Positions 1 to 6,298 of a stretch of DNA of 8,042 nucleotides are shown one piece after another. A model generated the notes under the pieces. That model made no database searches and had not been told where the DNA came from. It saw only the letters and a program-made list of their open reading frames with translations. The DNA is taken from contig JAUVBS010000079.1 of the NCBI GenBank assembly GCA_030591105.1, forward strand, positions 1-8,042. The letters run 5' to 3'. How positions within the stretch are numbered: the first letter of the stretch is position 1; each line of letters starts with the position of its first letter. This stretch comes from a bacterium (GTDB lineage Bacteria > Krumholzibacteriota > Krumholzibacteriia > LZORAL124-64-63). Both the position numbers and the translations under genes were made by a program.

Positions 1-953
1 ACCTCTCCGCCGCGAGACGCCAGGCGGAGGTTCCGGCCGGGCTGACTCCTTTGACGAACCATGTCGGTTCGGCCCCGGCGCTGGTCGGCCGCCTGGCCGA
101 CCGTACCGTGGTCGTACTTCCGGGCGTGCCGGCAGAGCTGGTCGGTTTGCTACCCGACGTCGTTGCCTGGCTCGAGGGCAGCGATCTGCTACCGTCGGCG
201 CGGCCGACGTTGCTGTTTCGTACGGCACAGCGGGCCGAGTTGGCGCTGGTCGAGACCTGCGCGCCGGTGCGCGAGGCGCTACCCGGTTTGCAGTGGGCGT
301 GGTGGTTGGTGCCGTGGGGCGTGGACCTGCGGGTCGCTTTACCTGCCGCGGGGGTGGATCCGCAACAGCTTGCGCGCGCCGAATCAGAACTGGTCGACCG
401 GTTGGCGCCGATCACCTACGCCCGGCGTCCCATCGAGCTGAACGAAGTCATCCAGGAGGCGATGCTCGCGCGCGGGGCGACGCTGGCCGTCGCCGAGTCT
501 TGCACGGCCGGTCTGCTCGCCGCGCGTTTGACCGACCCGCCCGGTGCCTCGGGCTACTTTCGCGGTGGCATCCTGGCCTACGCCGACGCGGTCAAGCAGC
601 AGCAGCTAGGAGTGCCGGCCGCGCTGCTGGCAAGCGATGGTGCGGTGAGCGAGTCGGTGGCGGTTGCCATGGCGGACCGGTGCCGTCGGCAATTCGGCAC
701 CGATTACGGTCTGGCGGTGACCGGTATCGCGGGTCCCGGCGGCGGCAGCGACCTGAAGCCGGTCGGTACGACCTGGGTCGCTCTGGCCACCCCGACGGCG
801 AGTTACGCGCGCTGCTATTGGTTCCCGTCGACGCGCGTGCACAACCGTCGGCTAACGGTGGCGGTGGCGCTCGATACGTTGCGGCGCACTCTGGCCTGGG
901 GAGATGACCGGCCGCCGTGGCTGCCGGACGATTCGTGGGCGAGAGAGACATGA
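1..953 (+). CDS. cinA: CinA family protein / nicotinamide-nucleotide amidohydrolase, 5' end cut by window edge
   Basis: CinA proteins join an N-terminal MoCF-like domain to a C-terminal amidohydrolase that deamidates nicotinamide mononucleotide in NAD salvage. The frame is open from base 3 to the edge, and the upstream codons already read as CinA, so the TTG at 51 is not the start. By comparison with the family roughly 120 N-terminal residues are missing. Counting from codon 51, the end of the MoCF domain shows NHVGSAP (3-9) and LPGVPAE (23-29). A CinA-type KH-like linker spans about 50-125. The amidohydrolase domain runs from about 135 to 282, with AESCTAG (148-154), PGASGYFRGG, AY...K (Tyr177, Lys182), GAVSE (197-201) and VTGIAGPGGG (223-232). 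All hallmark blocks are intact. The stop overlaps the thpR start as ATGA, suggesting translational coupling. In related genomes cinA and thpR often precede recA (from memory). Confidence 0.93.
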   Translation, partial: LSAARRQAEVPAGLTPLTNHVGSAPALVGRLADRTVVVLPGVPAELVGLLPDVVAWLEGSDLLPSARPTLLFRTAQRAELALVETCAPVREALPGLQWAWWLVPWGVDLRVALPAAGVDPQQLARAESELVDRLAPITYARRPIELNEVIQEAMLARGATLAVAESCTAGLLAARLTDPPGASGYFRGGILAYADAVKQQQLGVPAALLASDGAVSESVAVAMADRCRRQFGTDYGLAVTGIAGPGGGSDLKPVGTTWVALATPTASYARCYWFPSTRVHNRRLTVAVALDTLRRTLAWGDDRPPWLPDDSWARET

Positions 954-1504
954 GGTTGTTTGTCGCCGTCAACCCGGATGAGCACTTCTCTAAACAGCTG
1001 GCCACCCAGCTAGACGCTTGGCGCCAGCAACTACGTGTCGCCTGGTCGCGCCCGCAGGCGTGGCACTTCACTCTGATGTTCCTGGGCGAGTGGCCGGCCG
1101 AACGCATCCCTGCGTTACGGGAAGCGCTCTTGACCGAAGCGGCGGCGCATACGCGGTTCACCGTGACCTGCGGCGAAGTCGGGGCGTTTCCGAACCTGCG
1201 TGCGCCGCGGGTGCTCTTTTTGCATGCGGAGAGCGGTGGTCGGTTGGAGGCGCTGGCCGACGGCGTGTGCCAACGGGTGGCTGCCACCTGGCCGGAAGGC
1301 CCTCAGGATCGCAAAGGGTTCCGGGCGCATCTGACGTTCGCCCGCATCAAGCGCCCGCTGCCCCGCGCGCAGCGAGGCCTGGTGGCGCAGATCCAGTTCG
1401 CACCGTGGCAACCGTTTACGGTCGAGGTGCTACGGCTGGTGAGTAGCGAACTGAGGCCCGATGGAGCGCGGCACGTCGATATCGCGCGGTTGCCGCTGGC
1501 TTGA
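950..1504 (+). CDS. thpR: RNA 2',3'-cyclic phosphodiesterase (2H phosphoesterase, ThpR/LigT type)
   Basis: Cytoplasmic 2H-superfamily phosphoesterase. Family members open 2',3'-cyclic phosphate RNA ends and can join tRNA halves through 2'-5' linkage in vitro; the role in the cell is not settled. The 184-residue product matches the usual family length. Both catalytic HxTx tetrads are present: HFTL at residues 39-42 and HLTF at 127-130. The MRLFVAV opening is also typical. I chose ATG 950 because it overlaps the cinA stop (ATGA), has an AG-rich stretch at 941-947 just upstream, and gives the canonical N-terminus. An in-frame GTG at 917 would add 11 residues unlike the family, inside cinA. It is probably co-translated with cinA. 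Nothing looks broken. Confidence 0.93.
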   Translation: MRLFVAVNPDEHFSKQLATQLDAWRQQLRVAWSRPQAWHFTLMFLGEWPAERIPALREALLTEAAAHTRFTVTCGEVGAFPNLRAPRVLFLHAESGGRLEALADGVCQRVAATWPEGPQDRKGFRAHLTFARIKRPLPRAQRGLVAQIQFAPWQPFTVEVLRLVSSELRPDGARHVDIARLPLA

Positions 1505-1511
1505 ATGGCCG

Positions 1512-1541
1512 TTGCGACCGCACCGACCCGCGTGTTATTCT
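1512..1541 (+). promoter_or_regulatory. Candidate sigma-70-like promoter for recA
   Basis: TTGCGA (1512-1517) and TATTCT (1536-1541) are separated by 18 nt. Each matches the sigma-70 consensus at 4 of 6 positions. It lies in the only sizeable intergenic space upstream of recA and would start transcripts near 1548. In GC-rich DNA such matches arise by chance, and the real promoter could be elsewhere, so this is a weak inference. Confidence 0.3.
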
Positions 1542-1548
1542 GACTCGC

Positions 1549-1559
1549 TTTCCGGGAAA
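1549..1559. promoter_or_regulatory. Small inverted repeat TTTCC-G-GGAAA, possible operator
   Basis: TTTCC and GGAAA are perfect inverted arms around a single G. They sit just downstream of the candidate -10 box, where a repressor could block initiation. recA is commonly LexA-controlled, and LexA sites differ between lineages, so a non-standard box is possible. The arms are only 5 bp and do not extend, so chance is a serious alternative. Confidence 0.2.
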
Positions 1560-1671
1560 CCTCGCGGCCGTAGCTGCGGGCAACGCCGCGGACAGGGTCA
1601 CGGAGCCCGGCAGCGCCGGACCAACCCGCAACCAAGTATCCGCAGGTAACAACGACACGACCCGTTTGCAC

Positions 1672-1676
1672 AGGAG
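1672..1676 (+). promoter_or_regulatory. recA ribosome binding site (AGGAG)
   Basis: AGGAG ends 8 nt before ATG 1685, an ideal spacing. Its last G is also the first base of the in-frame GTG at 1676, so that GTG cannot be the start. This site decides the recA start. Confidence 0.8.
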
Positions 1677-1684
1677 TGGACCCC

Positions 1685-2875
1685 ATGGCGCCGAACAACA
1701 AGGATGACAGGGCCAAAGCGCTCGAACTGACCCGTGCCCAGATCGAGAAGCAATTCGGCAAAGGCTCGATAATGCTACTGGGCGACAACAAGGTGTACGA
1801 CGAGATCGACGCGGTCTCCACCGGTAGCCTCGCCCTGGACATCGCCCTCGGTGTCGGCGGTTTGCCCAAGGGCCGCGTCGCCGAGGTTTACGGACCCGAA
1901 GGCAGCGGTAAGACCACCGTGGCGCTGTCGTGTGTTGCCAACTGCCAGAGCACCGGCGGCACGGCGGCGTTCATCGATGTCGAGCACGCACTCGATCCGG
2001 GCTACGCCCGCAAGCTCGGTGTTGTTGTCGACAACCTGCTCGTCTCGCAACCCGTCACCGGTGAGCAGGCGCTCGAAATCACCGAGATGCTCGTGCGCTC
2101 GGGCGCCATCGACATCCTCGTGATCGACTCGGTCGCTGCGCTGGTGCCGCGCGCCGAGATCGAGGGCGAGATGGGCGACATGCACCTCGGCCTGCAGGCG
2201 CGCCTGATGTCGCAGGCGCTACGCAAGTTGACCGGCGCCATTTCGAAGACCAACACGCTGGTGCTGTTCACCAACCAGATCCGTATGAAGATCGGTGTGA
2301 TGTTCGGGAATCCCGAGACCACCAGCGGTGGCAACGCGCTGAAATTCTACAGCTCGATCCGCCTCGACATCCGTCGTATCGGGGCGATCACCCAGGGCGA
2401 GGAGGTCATCGGCAACCAGGTACGGGTCAAGGTCGTCAAGAACAAGGTGGCGCCGCCGTTCCGCAAAGCCGAGTTCGACATCCTCTACGGCGAAGGCATC
2501 AGCAAGGAGGGCGACCTGATCGACCTCGGCGTAGCATCGGATATCATCCAGAAATCGGGTGCCTGGTACAGCTTCGGCGACGAGCGGCTCGGACAGGGTC
2601 GCGAAAACGTGCGTGTCTTCCTGAAGGAGACCCCCGACCTCTACGAGGAGATCAAGCAGCTCGTGTTCGCCCATTACGGTATCGGCCAGATCAGCGCCTC
2701 GGACGCCACGGTTGCCGACGCTGAAGCGCCGGGCAAATCAGCAGCGGACAAGTCGGCAGCCGACAAGCCGTCGTCGGCCAAAGCCTCGGTGGCCAAGAGT
2801 GTAGCGGGTAAAGCGGCGGCAGCACAAGCGGGCGGCCGTGTGACCGCGGCGCCCCGCAAGAGTGGTGGCGCCTGA
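1685..2875 (+). CDS. recA: Recombinase RecA with an extended Lys/Ala-rich C-terminal tail
   Basis: RecA forms ATP-dependent filaments on single-stranded DNA, carries out strand exchange and triggers LexA self-cleavage in the SOS response. The 396-residue product is longer than the ~350 typical of the family. Visible blocks are the N-terminal helix with [10 protein letters not shown] (21-30), Walker [10 protein letters not shown] (70-78), the catalytic-Glu region [10 protein letters not shown] (96-105), Walker [11 protein letters not shown] (144-153), loop L1 with [10 protein letters not shown], and loop L2 with [20 protein letters not shown] (197-216). [17 protein letters not shown] (292-308) lies near the start of the C-terminal domain. 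The P-loop has GS where E. coli has SS. The core is complete, so the protein should be active. From about 340 the tail departs from the family: it is Ala/Lys/Ser-rich, with lysine at 351, 356, 361, 366, 371 and 376, and no acidic residue after 360. ATG 1685 was chosen because of the AGGAG at 1672-1676. recX follows after 10 nt. Confidence 0.98.
   Translation: MAPNNKDDRAKALELTRAQIEKQFGKGSIMLLGDNKVYDEIDAVSTGSLALDIALGVGGLPKGRVAEVYGPEGSGKTTVALSCVANCQSTGGTAAFIDVEHALDPGYARKLGVVVDNLLVSQPVTGEQALEITEMLVRSGAIDILVIDSVAALVPRAEIEGEMGDMHLGLQARLMSQALRKLTGAISKTNTLVLFTNQIRMKIGVMFGNPETTSGGNALKFYSSIRLDIRRIGAITQGEEVIGNQVRVKVVKNKVAPPFRKAEFDILYGEGISKEGDLIDLGVASDIIQKSGAWYSFGDERLGQGRENVRVFLKETPDLYEEIKQLVFAHYGIGQISASDATVADAEAPGKSAADKSAADKPSSAKASVAKSVAGKAAAAQAGGRVTAAPRKSGGA
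2735..2824 (+). repeat. Six 15-nt (pentapeptide) Lys-led repeat units in the recA 3' end
   Basis: Codons 351-380 fall into six five-residue units, each starting with lysine (AAA or AAG at 2735, 2750, 2765, 2780, 2795, 2810). The other positions are mostly Ala, Ser, Gly, Val or Pro. The first two units encode the same peptide, KSAAD, but differ at synonymous positions. Later units diverge at the protein level. The pattern resembles the Lys/Ala tails of bacterial histone-H1-like proteins and of mycobacterial HU, which bind DNA without a fixed fold; a similar role here is inference. Confidence 0.75.
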
Positions 2876-2885
2876 GGCGGCTACG

Positions 2886-3557
2886 ATGAACGACCGGTCC
2901 CGCCAGCTGGTCGCGATCCGCACCGAAGGTGGTAGCGTGACCCTCGTTCTGGACGGGGGTGAAATTTACGAAATCGCGCCGGACGCCGTGCCGGCCGGGT
3001 TGCCTGCCGTGGGGGGGAGTATCGACTCCCCCCTTCTGGCTGTCATCGCGCAAGCGGCCCAACGCAAGCGGGTGGCGCGCCGTGTTCTACGGCTCCTTGA
3101 TCGGCGATTACAGCCGATGGCTGCGTTACGTCGCAAGCTGCGTGAAGAGGGCTTTGACGAAGGGCCGGTGGCCGACGTTCTGGCGCAGCTCGAGGAGCGC
3201 GGAATGCACTCGGACCGGCGCTATGCGGAGGCGTACTGTCGGGATACCCTGTTGCACCGTCAGGTCGGCCGACTATACTTGCGGGCCAAGCTACGCGCGA
3301 AGGGGATCGCAGCCGAACTGGCTCAGAACGTGGTGGCGGCCGAGCTGCCTCGCGAGAGAGAACGCGAGCTGGCGTTGGCGGCGGCCGCACGGAGGTGGCG
3401 GCGCGAGCGTGGCCCGAGCGACCATACCACCAAAGCGCGGGTCGCACGTTTTGTTGTCGGCCGTGGCTTTCCGGCGCCACTAGCGCGCGAGGTAGCCTGG
3501 TCAACTGCACCGCGTGCGCAGGATCTGACTGCTGACGGTCCGGAAGGCGAAGTGTGA
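2886..3557 (+). CDS. recX: Regulatory protein RecX
   Basis: RecX binds RecA filaments and limits RecA activity. The 223-residue product shows a N-terminal segment of likely beta strands (about 5-35), then the three-helix RecX repeats: ARRVLRLLDRRLQPMAALRRKL (about 64-85), GFDEGPVADVLAQLEERG (89-106), HSDRRYAEAYCRD (108-120) and GRLYLRAKLRAKGI (128-141). A C-terminal repeat with WRRERG and ARFVVGRGF follows. ATG 2886 was chosen because GAGG at 2874-2877 lies 8 nt upstream. An in-frame GTG at 2862 would lie inside recA without a comparable site. It starts 10 nt after recA, so it is almost surely co-transcribed. Codons 43-50 contain a perfect G/C hairpin (3012-3033). Its stop overlaps the rmlD start (TGATG). 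Confidence 0.93.
   Translation: MNDRSRQLVAIRTEGGSVTLVLDGGEIYEIAPDAVPAGLPAVGGSIDSPLLAVIAQAAQRKRVARRVLRLLDRRLQPMAALRRKLREEGFDEGPVADVLAQLEERGMHSDRRYAEAYCRDTLLHRQVGRLYLRAKLRAKGIAAELAQNVVAAELPRERERELALAAAARRWRRERGPSDHTTKARVARFVVGRGFPAPLAREVAWSTAPRAQDLTADGPEGEV
3012..3033 (+). terminator. Strong intragenic hairpin in recX, candidate attenuator
   Basis: GGGGGGAGT (3012-3020) pairs perfectly with ACTCCCCCC (3025-3033) around the 4-nt loop ATCG, giving a 9-bp stem of mostly G-C pairs. A G-T pair (3011/3034) can extend it. Only TTCT follows, not a full T tract, so it is a poor intrinsic terminator by the usual rule. In E. coli a terminator between recA and recX limits recX expression through partial readthrough. 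Here the 10-nt gap leaves no space for one, so the hairpin inside recX might take that role. It could instead be a coincidence of Gly-Gly-Ser and Ser-Pro codons. Confidence 0.35.
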
Positions 3558-4402
3558 TGAAACTGCTGGTGACCGGCGCCGCGGGGATGCTCGGCCGGGC
3601 GGTCGTTGAGTGCTGTTCGCAAGAGCAGACGACGGTCGGCGTCGATCTGGCTGACGGTGATTTGACCGACCCAGCGGTAGTCGACCAATTGTGGCGGCGT
3701 CACGCTCCGGATTGGCTCGTTCACTGCGCCGCCTATACCGATGTCGATGGTGCCGAGAGCGCACCGGAACTGGCGCTGGCAGTCAACGCCGAAGCAACCG
3801 CCCATTTGGCTGCGGCCTGTCGGCGAACCGGCGCCGGGATGACCTACATCAGTACCGATTATGTGTTTACGGGTGACGCCGACGGCTATACCGAGGATGC
3901 GTCGCGCGATCCGGTCAATCTATACGGCCAGAGCAAGGCGCGCGGTGAAGAGGCGGTCGAAGCGTTGGCCGAGCAGACCGTACCGTGGCAGATCGTCCGT
4001 ACCAGCTGGCTGTTCGGCGCTGGACCGACGAACTTCGTCAAGACGATTCGTCGCTTGCTAAGCGAGCGCGAGCGTCTGCAGGTGGTTGCCGATCAGCGCG
4101 GGTGTCCGACCTACGCCGCCGATCTAGCACAGCTACTTTGTTGCTTGATTCGCCGGCGTGCGACCGGCAAGTTCCACGGGACCAACCGCGGTGTTTGCTC
4201 GTGGTTCGAGTTCGCCCAGGCGATCGCCGTAGCGAGTGGGGCCGACCCCGGGCGGATCGATCCGTGCGTCACCGAGGCCTACCCGACCCCGGCGCGGCGA
4301 CCGGTCTGTTCGGTTCTACGCGACACCCGTCTGGCGGCGACGGGTTGTCAGCCGCTCCCGTCGTGGCAAGACGGGCTGCGCAGATACGTGGCGGAGCTAT
4401 AG
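3557..4402 (+). CDS. rfbD: dTDP-4-dehydrorhamnose reductase (RmlD/RfbD)
   Basis: Last enzyme of dTDP-L-rhamnose synthesis: NAD(P)H-dependent reduction of dTDP-4-dehydro-L-rhamnose, supplying rhamnose for O-antigen or exopolysaccharide. The 281-residue product is an extended short-chain dehydrogenase. It has the dinucleotide-binding TGAAGMLG (6-13, Gly7/10/13), HCAAYTDVDGAE (56-67), STDYVF (99-104), the catalytic YGQSK (Tyr123, Lys127), RTSWLFG (148-154) and DQRGCPTY (179-186). These are hallmarks of RmlD rather than of the related epimerases. ATG 3557 overlaps the recX stop by one base and has GGAAGG at 3542-3547; the GTG directly before it adds one residue and is less likely. The partner genes rfbA, rfbB and rfbC are not in the window. 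Translation is probably coupled to recX, an unusual neighbour for this gene. Confidence 0.93.
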   Translation: MKLLVTGAAGMLGRAVVECCSQEQTTVGVDLADGDLTDPAVVDQLWRRHAPDWLVHCAAYTDVDGAESAPELALAVNAEATAHLAAACRRTGAGMTYISTDYVFTGDADGYTEDASRDPVNLYGQSKARGEEAVEALAEQTVPWQIVRTSWLFGAGPTNFVKTIRRLLSERERLQVVADQRGCPTYAADLAQLLCCLIRRRATGKFHGTNRGVCSWFEFAQAIAVASGADPGRIDPCVTEAYPTPARRPVCSVLRDTRLAATGCQPLPSWQDGLRRYVAEL

Positions 4403-4440
4403 AGCGGTCGCACCGCCGAGCAGAGTGAAAGGACTCGCCA

Positions 4441-5097
4441 ATGACCTCCCACGAACGGCGAGATCGTCATTACGAAGAGGCGACCGAGGCGTTCGCAGCG
4501 ACGGTCAACGAGCTACAAACCGCCCTGGCCAACCTCGGCGCTGCCCATTGTCAAGCGGTCTACGATCTGGCGCGGGCCGTGCTTGCGGGCTGGGAGCGGG
4601 GAGGTAAGCTGCTCGTCTGCGGCAACGGCGGTAGCGCGGCCGACAGCCAGCATATCGTTGCCGAACTGGTCGGCCGCTATCTCGTCGACCGGCCCGGCTT
4701 CGCGGCGATCGCTCTGAGTACCAACACGTCGACGGCGACCGCCGTCGGTAACGACTACGGCTTTGCGCAGATTTTCGCCCGCCAGGTTACGGCGCTGGGT
4801 CGGCCCGAAGACATACTGCTGGTCATCTCCACCTCGGGCAACTCGCCCAACTGCATCGCCGCCGTCGCCGCCGCACGCAACGTCGGCATGGCCGTGCATG
4901 GTTTTCTCGGCGGTGACGGTGGTCAACTCCTACCACTGGTCGATGGCGCGCTGATCGCCCCTAGCAATGCGACACCCAAGATCCAGGAAATTCACATCAT
5001 GATGGGACACCTGCTCTGCCGTCTGCTGGAGCAATGGGGAATCGCGGACGGTCTCGCCGGTAGCAACGGAGTTCAAAAAGAGCCTGCCGATGAATGA
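4441..5097 (+). CDS. gmhA: Phosphoheptose isomerase (sedoheptulose-7-phosphate isomerase, SIS domain)
   Basis: Converts sedoheptulose 7-phosphate to D-glycero-D-manno-heptose 7-phosphate, the first step towards ADP- or GDP-heptose for lipopolysaccharide core, S-layer or capsule. The 218-residue SIS-fold product has an N-terminal helical segment and then CGNGGSAADSQH (60-71), STNTSTATAVGNDYG (93-107), STSGNSPN (130-137) and IQEIHIMMGH (181-190). By alignment with E. coli GmhA the zinc ligands would be His71, Glu75, Gln182 and His190, all present. It is slightly longer than E. coli GmhA (~192) because of its N-terminal and C-terminal extensions. AAAGGA (4428-4433) lies 7 nt before the ATG. It sits 38 nt after rfbD and overlaps the next gene by 8 nt. 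The later heptose enzymes (hldE, gmhB) are not in view, so which nucleotide-heptose is made cannot be told. Confidence 0.92.
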   Translation: MTSHERRDRHYEEATEAFAATVNELQTALANLGAAHCQAVYDLARAVLAGWERGGKLLVCGNGGSAADSQHIVAELVGRYLVDRPGFAAIALSTNTSTATAVGNDYGFAQIFARQVTALGRPEDILLVISTSGNSPNCIAAVAAARNVGMAVHGFLGGDGGQLLPLVDGALIAPSNATPKIQEIHIMMGHLLCRLLEQWGIADGLAGSNGVQKEPADE

Positions 5098-6298
5098 AGC
5101 AACGGTCCCGCCGGCCGCCAGCACGATCTTGCCGGCTGGGTTGCGCGTGGCGCTCGTCCACGACTGGCTGACCGGGATGCGCGGCGGCGAGAAGTGTCTG
5201 GAGGTCTTCTGCGAGCTCTTTCCGCAGGCCGATCTCTTTACCTTGTTGCACGTACCGGGCAGCGTCAGTGCGGTCATCGAGCGGCACCGGATCACGACCT
5301 CCTTCCTGCAGAAGCTGCCGTCCGCAGCGCGGACGTATCGCTGGGCACTGCCGCTCTTTCCGCTGGCGATCGAATCGTTCGATCTGGCTGGCTACGACCT
5401 GGTACTCAGTAGCAGTCACAGTGTGGCCAAGTCCGCCCGCGTCGGGCCGGACGCCTTGAGCATTTGCTATTGCTACACGCCGATGCGTTATGTCTGGGAT
5501 CGATTCGACGACTATTTCGGCAGCAAGCCCGCCCTGCTGCGCGCGGCGATCGGAGCGGTCGCGGCGCAACTCCGGCACTGGGATCGGCGCACTGCCGCGC
5601 GCGTACGGCTGTGGTTGGCCATCAGCACCGTTGTTCGCCAGCGGATCCTCACCTACTACGGTGTGGAGGATCGCGACGTCGAGATTGTCTTTCCGCCGGT
5701 CGATACGAGTGTCTTTCGTCCCGATGCGGCGCCCGGACCACCGGCGGGGCTCGCGAGCGGTGGGTATGATCTGGTAGTCTCGGCGTTGGTAGCGTATAAG
5801 AAGATCGACCTGGCAGTACAGGCGGCGATCGAGACCGGTCGTCACCTGGTGGTGGTCGGACGCGGGCCGGAAGCGGCTCGGCTGCGGCGGCTCGCCAGTG
5901 AAACGGATGGCCCGGGCCGAGTGAGCTTCGCGGCCGCGGTCGCAACGGCGGACTTACCGGCATACTACGCCCATGCGCGCTGCTTCGTTTTCCCGGGGTT
6001 GGAAGACTTTGGTATCACGCCGTTGGAGTCGACTGCGTGCGGCCGCCCGGTCGTCGCATACCGAGCAGGCGGTGCTCTCGATACCATCGTCGCAGGATTG
6101 AACGGTATTTTCTTCGAGGAGCAATCGATCGCGGCGCTGGGTGAAGCGCTGGCTGACGAACGACTCGACCGGTCGTGGGACACTGCGGCCATGGTGCGCC
6201 ACGCCGCGAGCTTCAGCCGAGAGAATTTCCGCGCGCAGGTAACGGAGCGGCTGGTGGCCGCCATCGGACGCCACCGCAGCGGAGAGCGACATGTCTGA
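5090..6298 (+). CDS. GT4-family glycosyltransferase (GT-B fold), sugar specificity unknown
   Basis: Retaining glycosyltransferase probably adding a sugar to a lipid-linked oligosaccharide on the cytoplasmic side of the membrane. The 402-residue product starts with VALVHDWLTGMRGGEKCLE (20-38), the nucleotide-sugar transferase Rossmann start with a Gly-rich loop. It continues with CYCYTPMRYVWD (126-137), LAISTVVRQRI (176-186), VFPPVDTSVF (200-209) and SALVAYKKIDLAVQAA (231-246). The C-terminal donor site follows: VVVGRGPE (254-261) and the E-x7-E motif EDFGITPLE (Glu305, Glu313). The Y-x-PMRY-x-W block occurs in WbaZ-like O-antigen mannosyltransferases, so a GDP-mannose donor is possible but only inferred. 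There is no signal peptide or clear membrane span. The start overlaps gmhA (ATGAATGA) and the end overlaps the next gene (ATGTCTGA). The spacing argues for one operon and translational coupling. Confidence 0.88.
   Translation: MNEATVPPAASTILPAGLRVALVHDWLTGMRGGEKCLEVFCELFPQADLFTLLHVPGSVSAVIERHRITTSFLQKLPSAARTYRWALPLFPLAIESFDLAGYDLVLSSSHSVAKSARVGPDALSICYCYTPMRYVWDRFDDYFGSKPALLRAAIGAVAAQLRHWDRRTAARVRLWLAISTVVRQRILTYYGVEDRDVEIVFPPVDTSVFRPDAAPGPPAGLASGGYDLVVSALVAYKKIDLAVQAAIETGRHLVVVGRGPEAARLRRLASETDGPGRVSFAAAVATADLPAYYAHARCFVFPGLEDFGITPLESTACGRPVVAYRAGGALDTIVAGLNGIFFEEQSIAALGEALADERLDRSWDTAAMVRHAASFSRENFRAQVTERLVAAIGRHRSGERHV

Larger units (their letters stand above)
1505..1684 (+). other. Non-coding leader between thpR and recA
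   Basis: No credible gene lies in this 180-nt gap, the only sizeable intergenic space in the window. Seen in order: a weak promoter-like pair (1512-1541), a small inverted repeat (1549-1559), a 6-bp stem CGCGGC/GCCGCG (1563-1568 with 1585-1590), a tight hairpin CCGGC-AGC-GCCGG (1607-1619), and the recA Shine-Dalgarno at 1672-1676. Neither hairpin is followed by a T run, so no intrinsic terminator for thpR is evident. By eye I found none of the following LexA boxes: CTGT-N8-ACAG, GAAC-N4-GTTC, GTTC-N7-GTTC or the Geobacter-type GGTT...ACC box. Confidence 0.6.

Noticed and set aside
917..950. GTG 917 as thpR start
   Set aside because: It would place 11 extra residues inside cinA; ATG 950 gives the family N-terminus and an ATGA overlap.
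51..953. TTG at 51 as the true cinA start
   Set aside because: The frame is open upstream to the edge and already encodes recognisable CinA sequence, so the gene is cut by the window.
592..1287. Minus-strand open frame opposite cinA and thpR
   Set aside because: It crosses two well-supported overlapping genes and shows no domain or ribosome binding site that I could recognise.
1607..1619. CCGGC-AGC-GCCGG hairpin as an intrinsic terminator of thpR
   Set aside because: It is not followed by a T tract and lies in the recA leader; the stem is only 5 bp.
2735..2872. RecA tail as the result of a frameshift
   Set aside because: The lysine period and sensible codon use run through to a stop 10 nt before recX with a well-placed ribosome binding site, which argues for a genuine coding tail.
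4997..5845. Long minus-strand open frame (282 codons) opposite gmhA and the GT gene
   Set aside because: It spans two confident genes, has low-complexity charged composition and no recognisable motif: a shadow frame.
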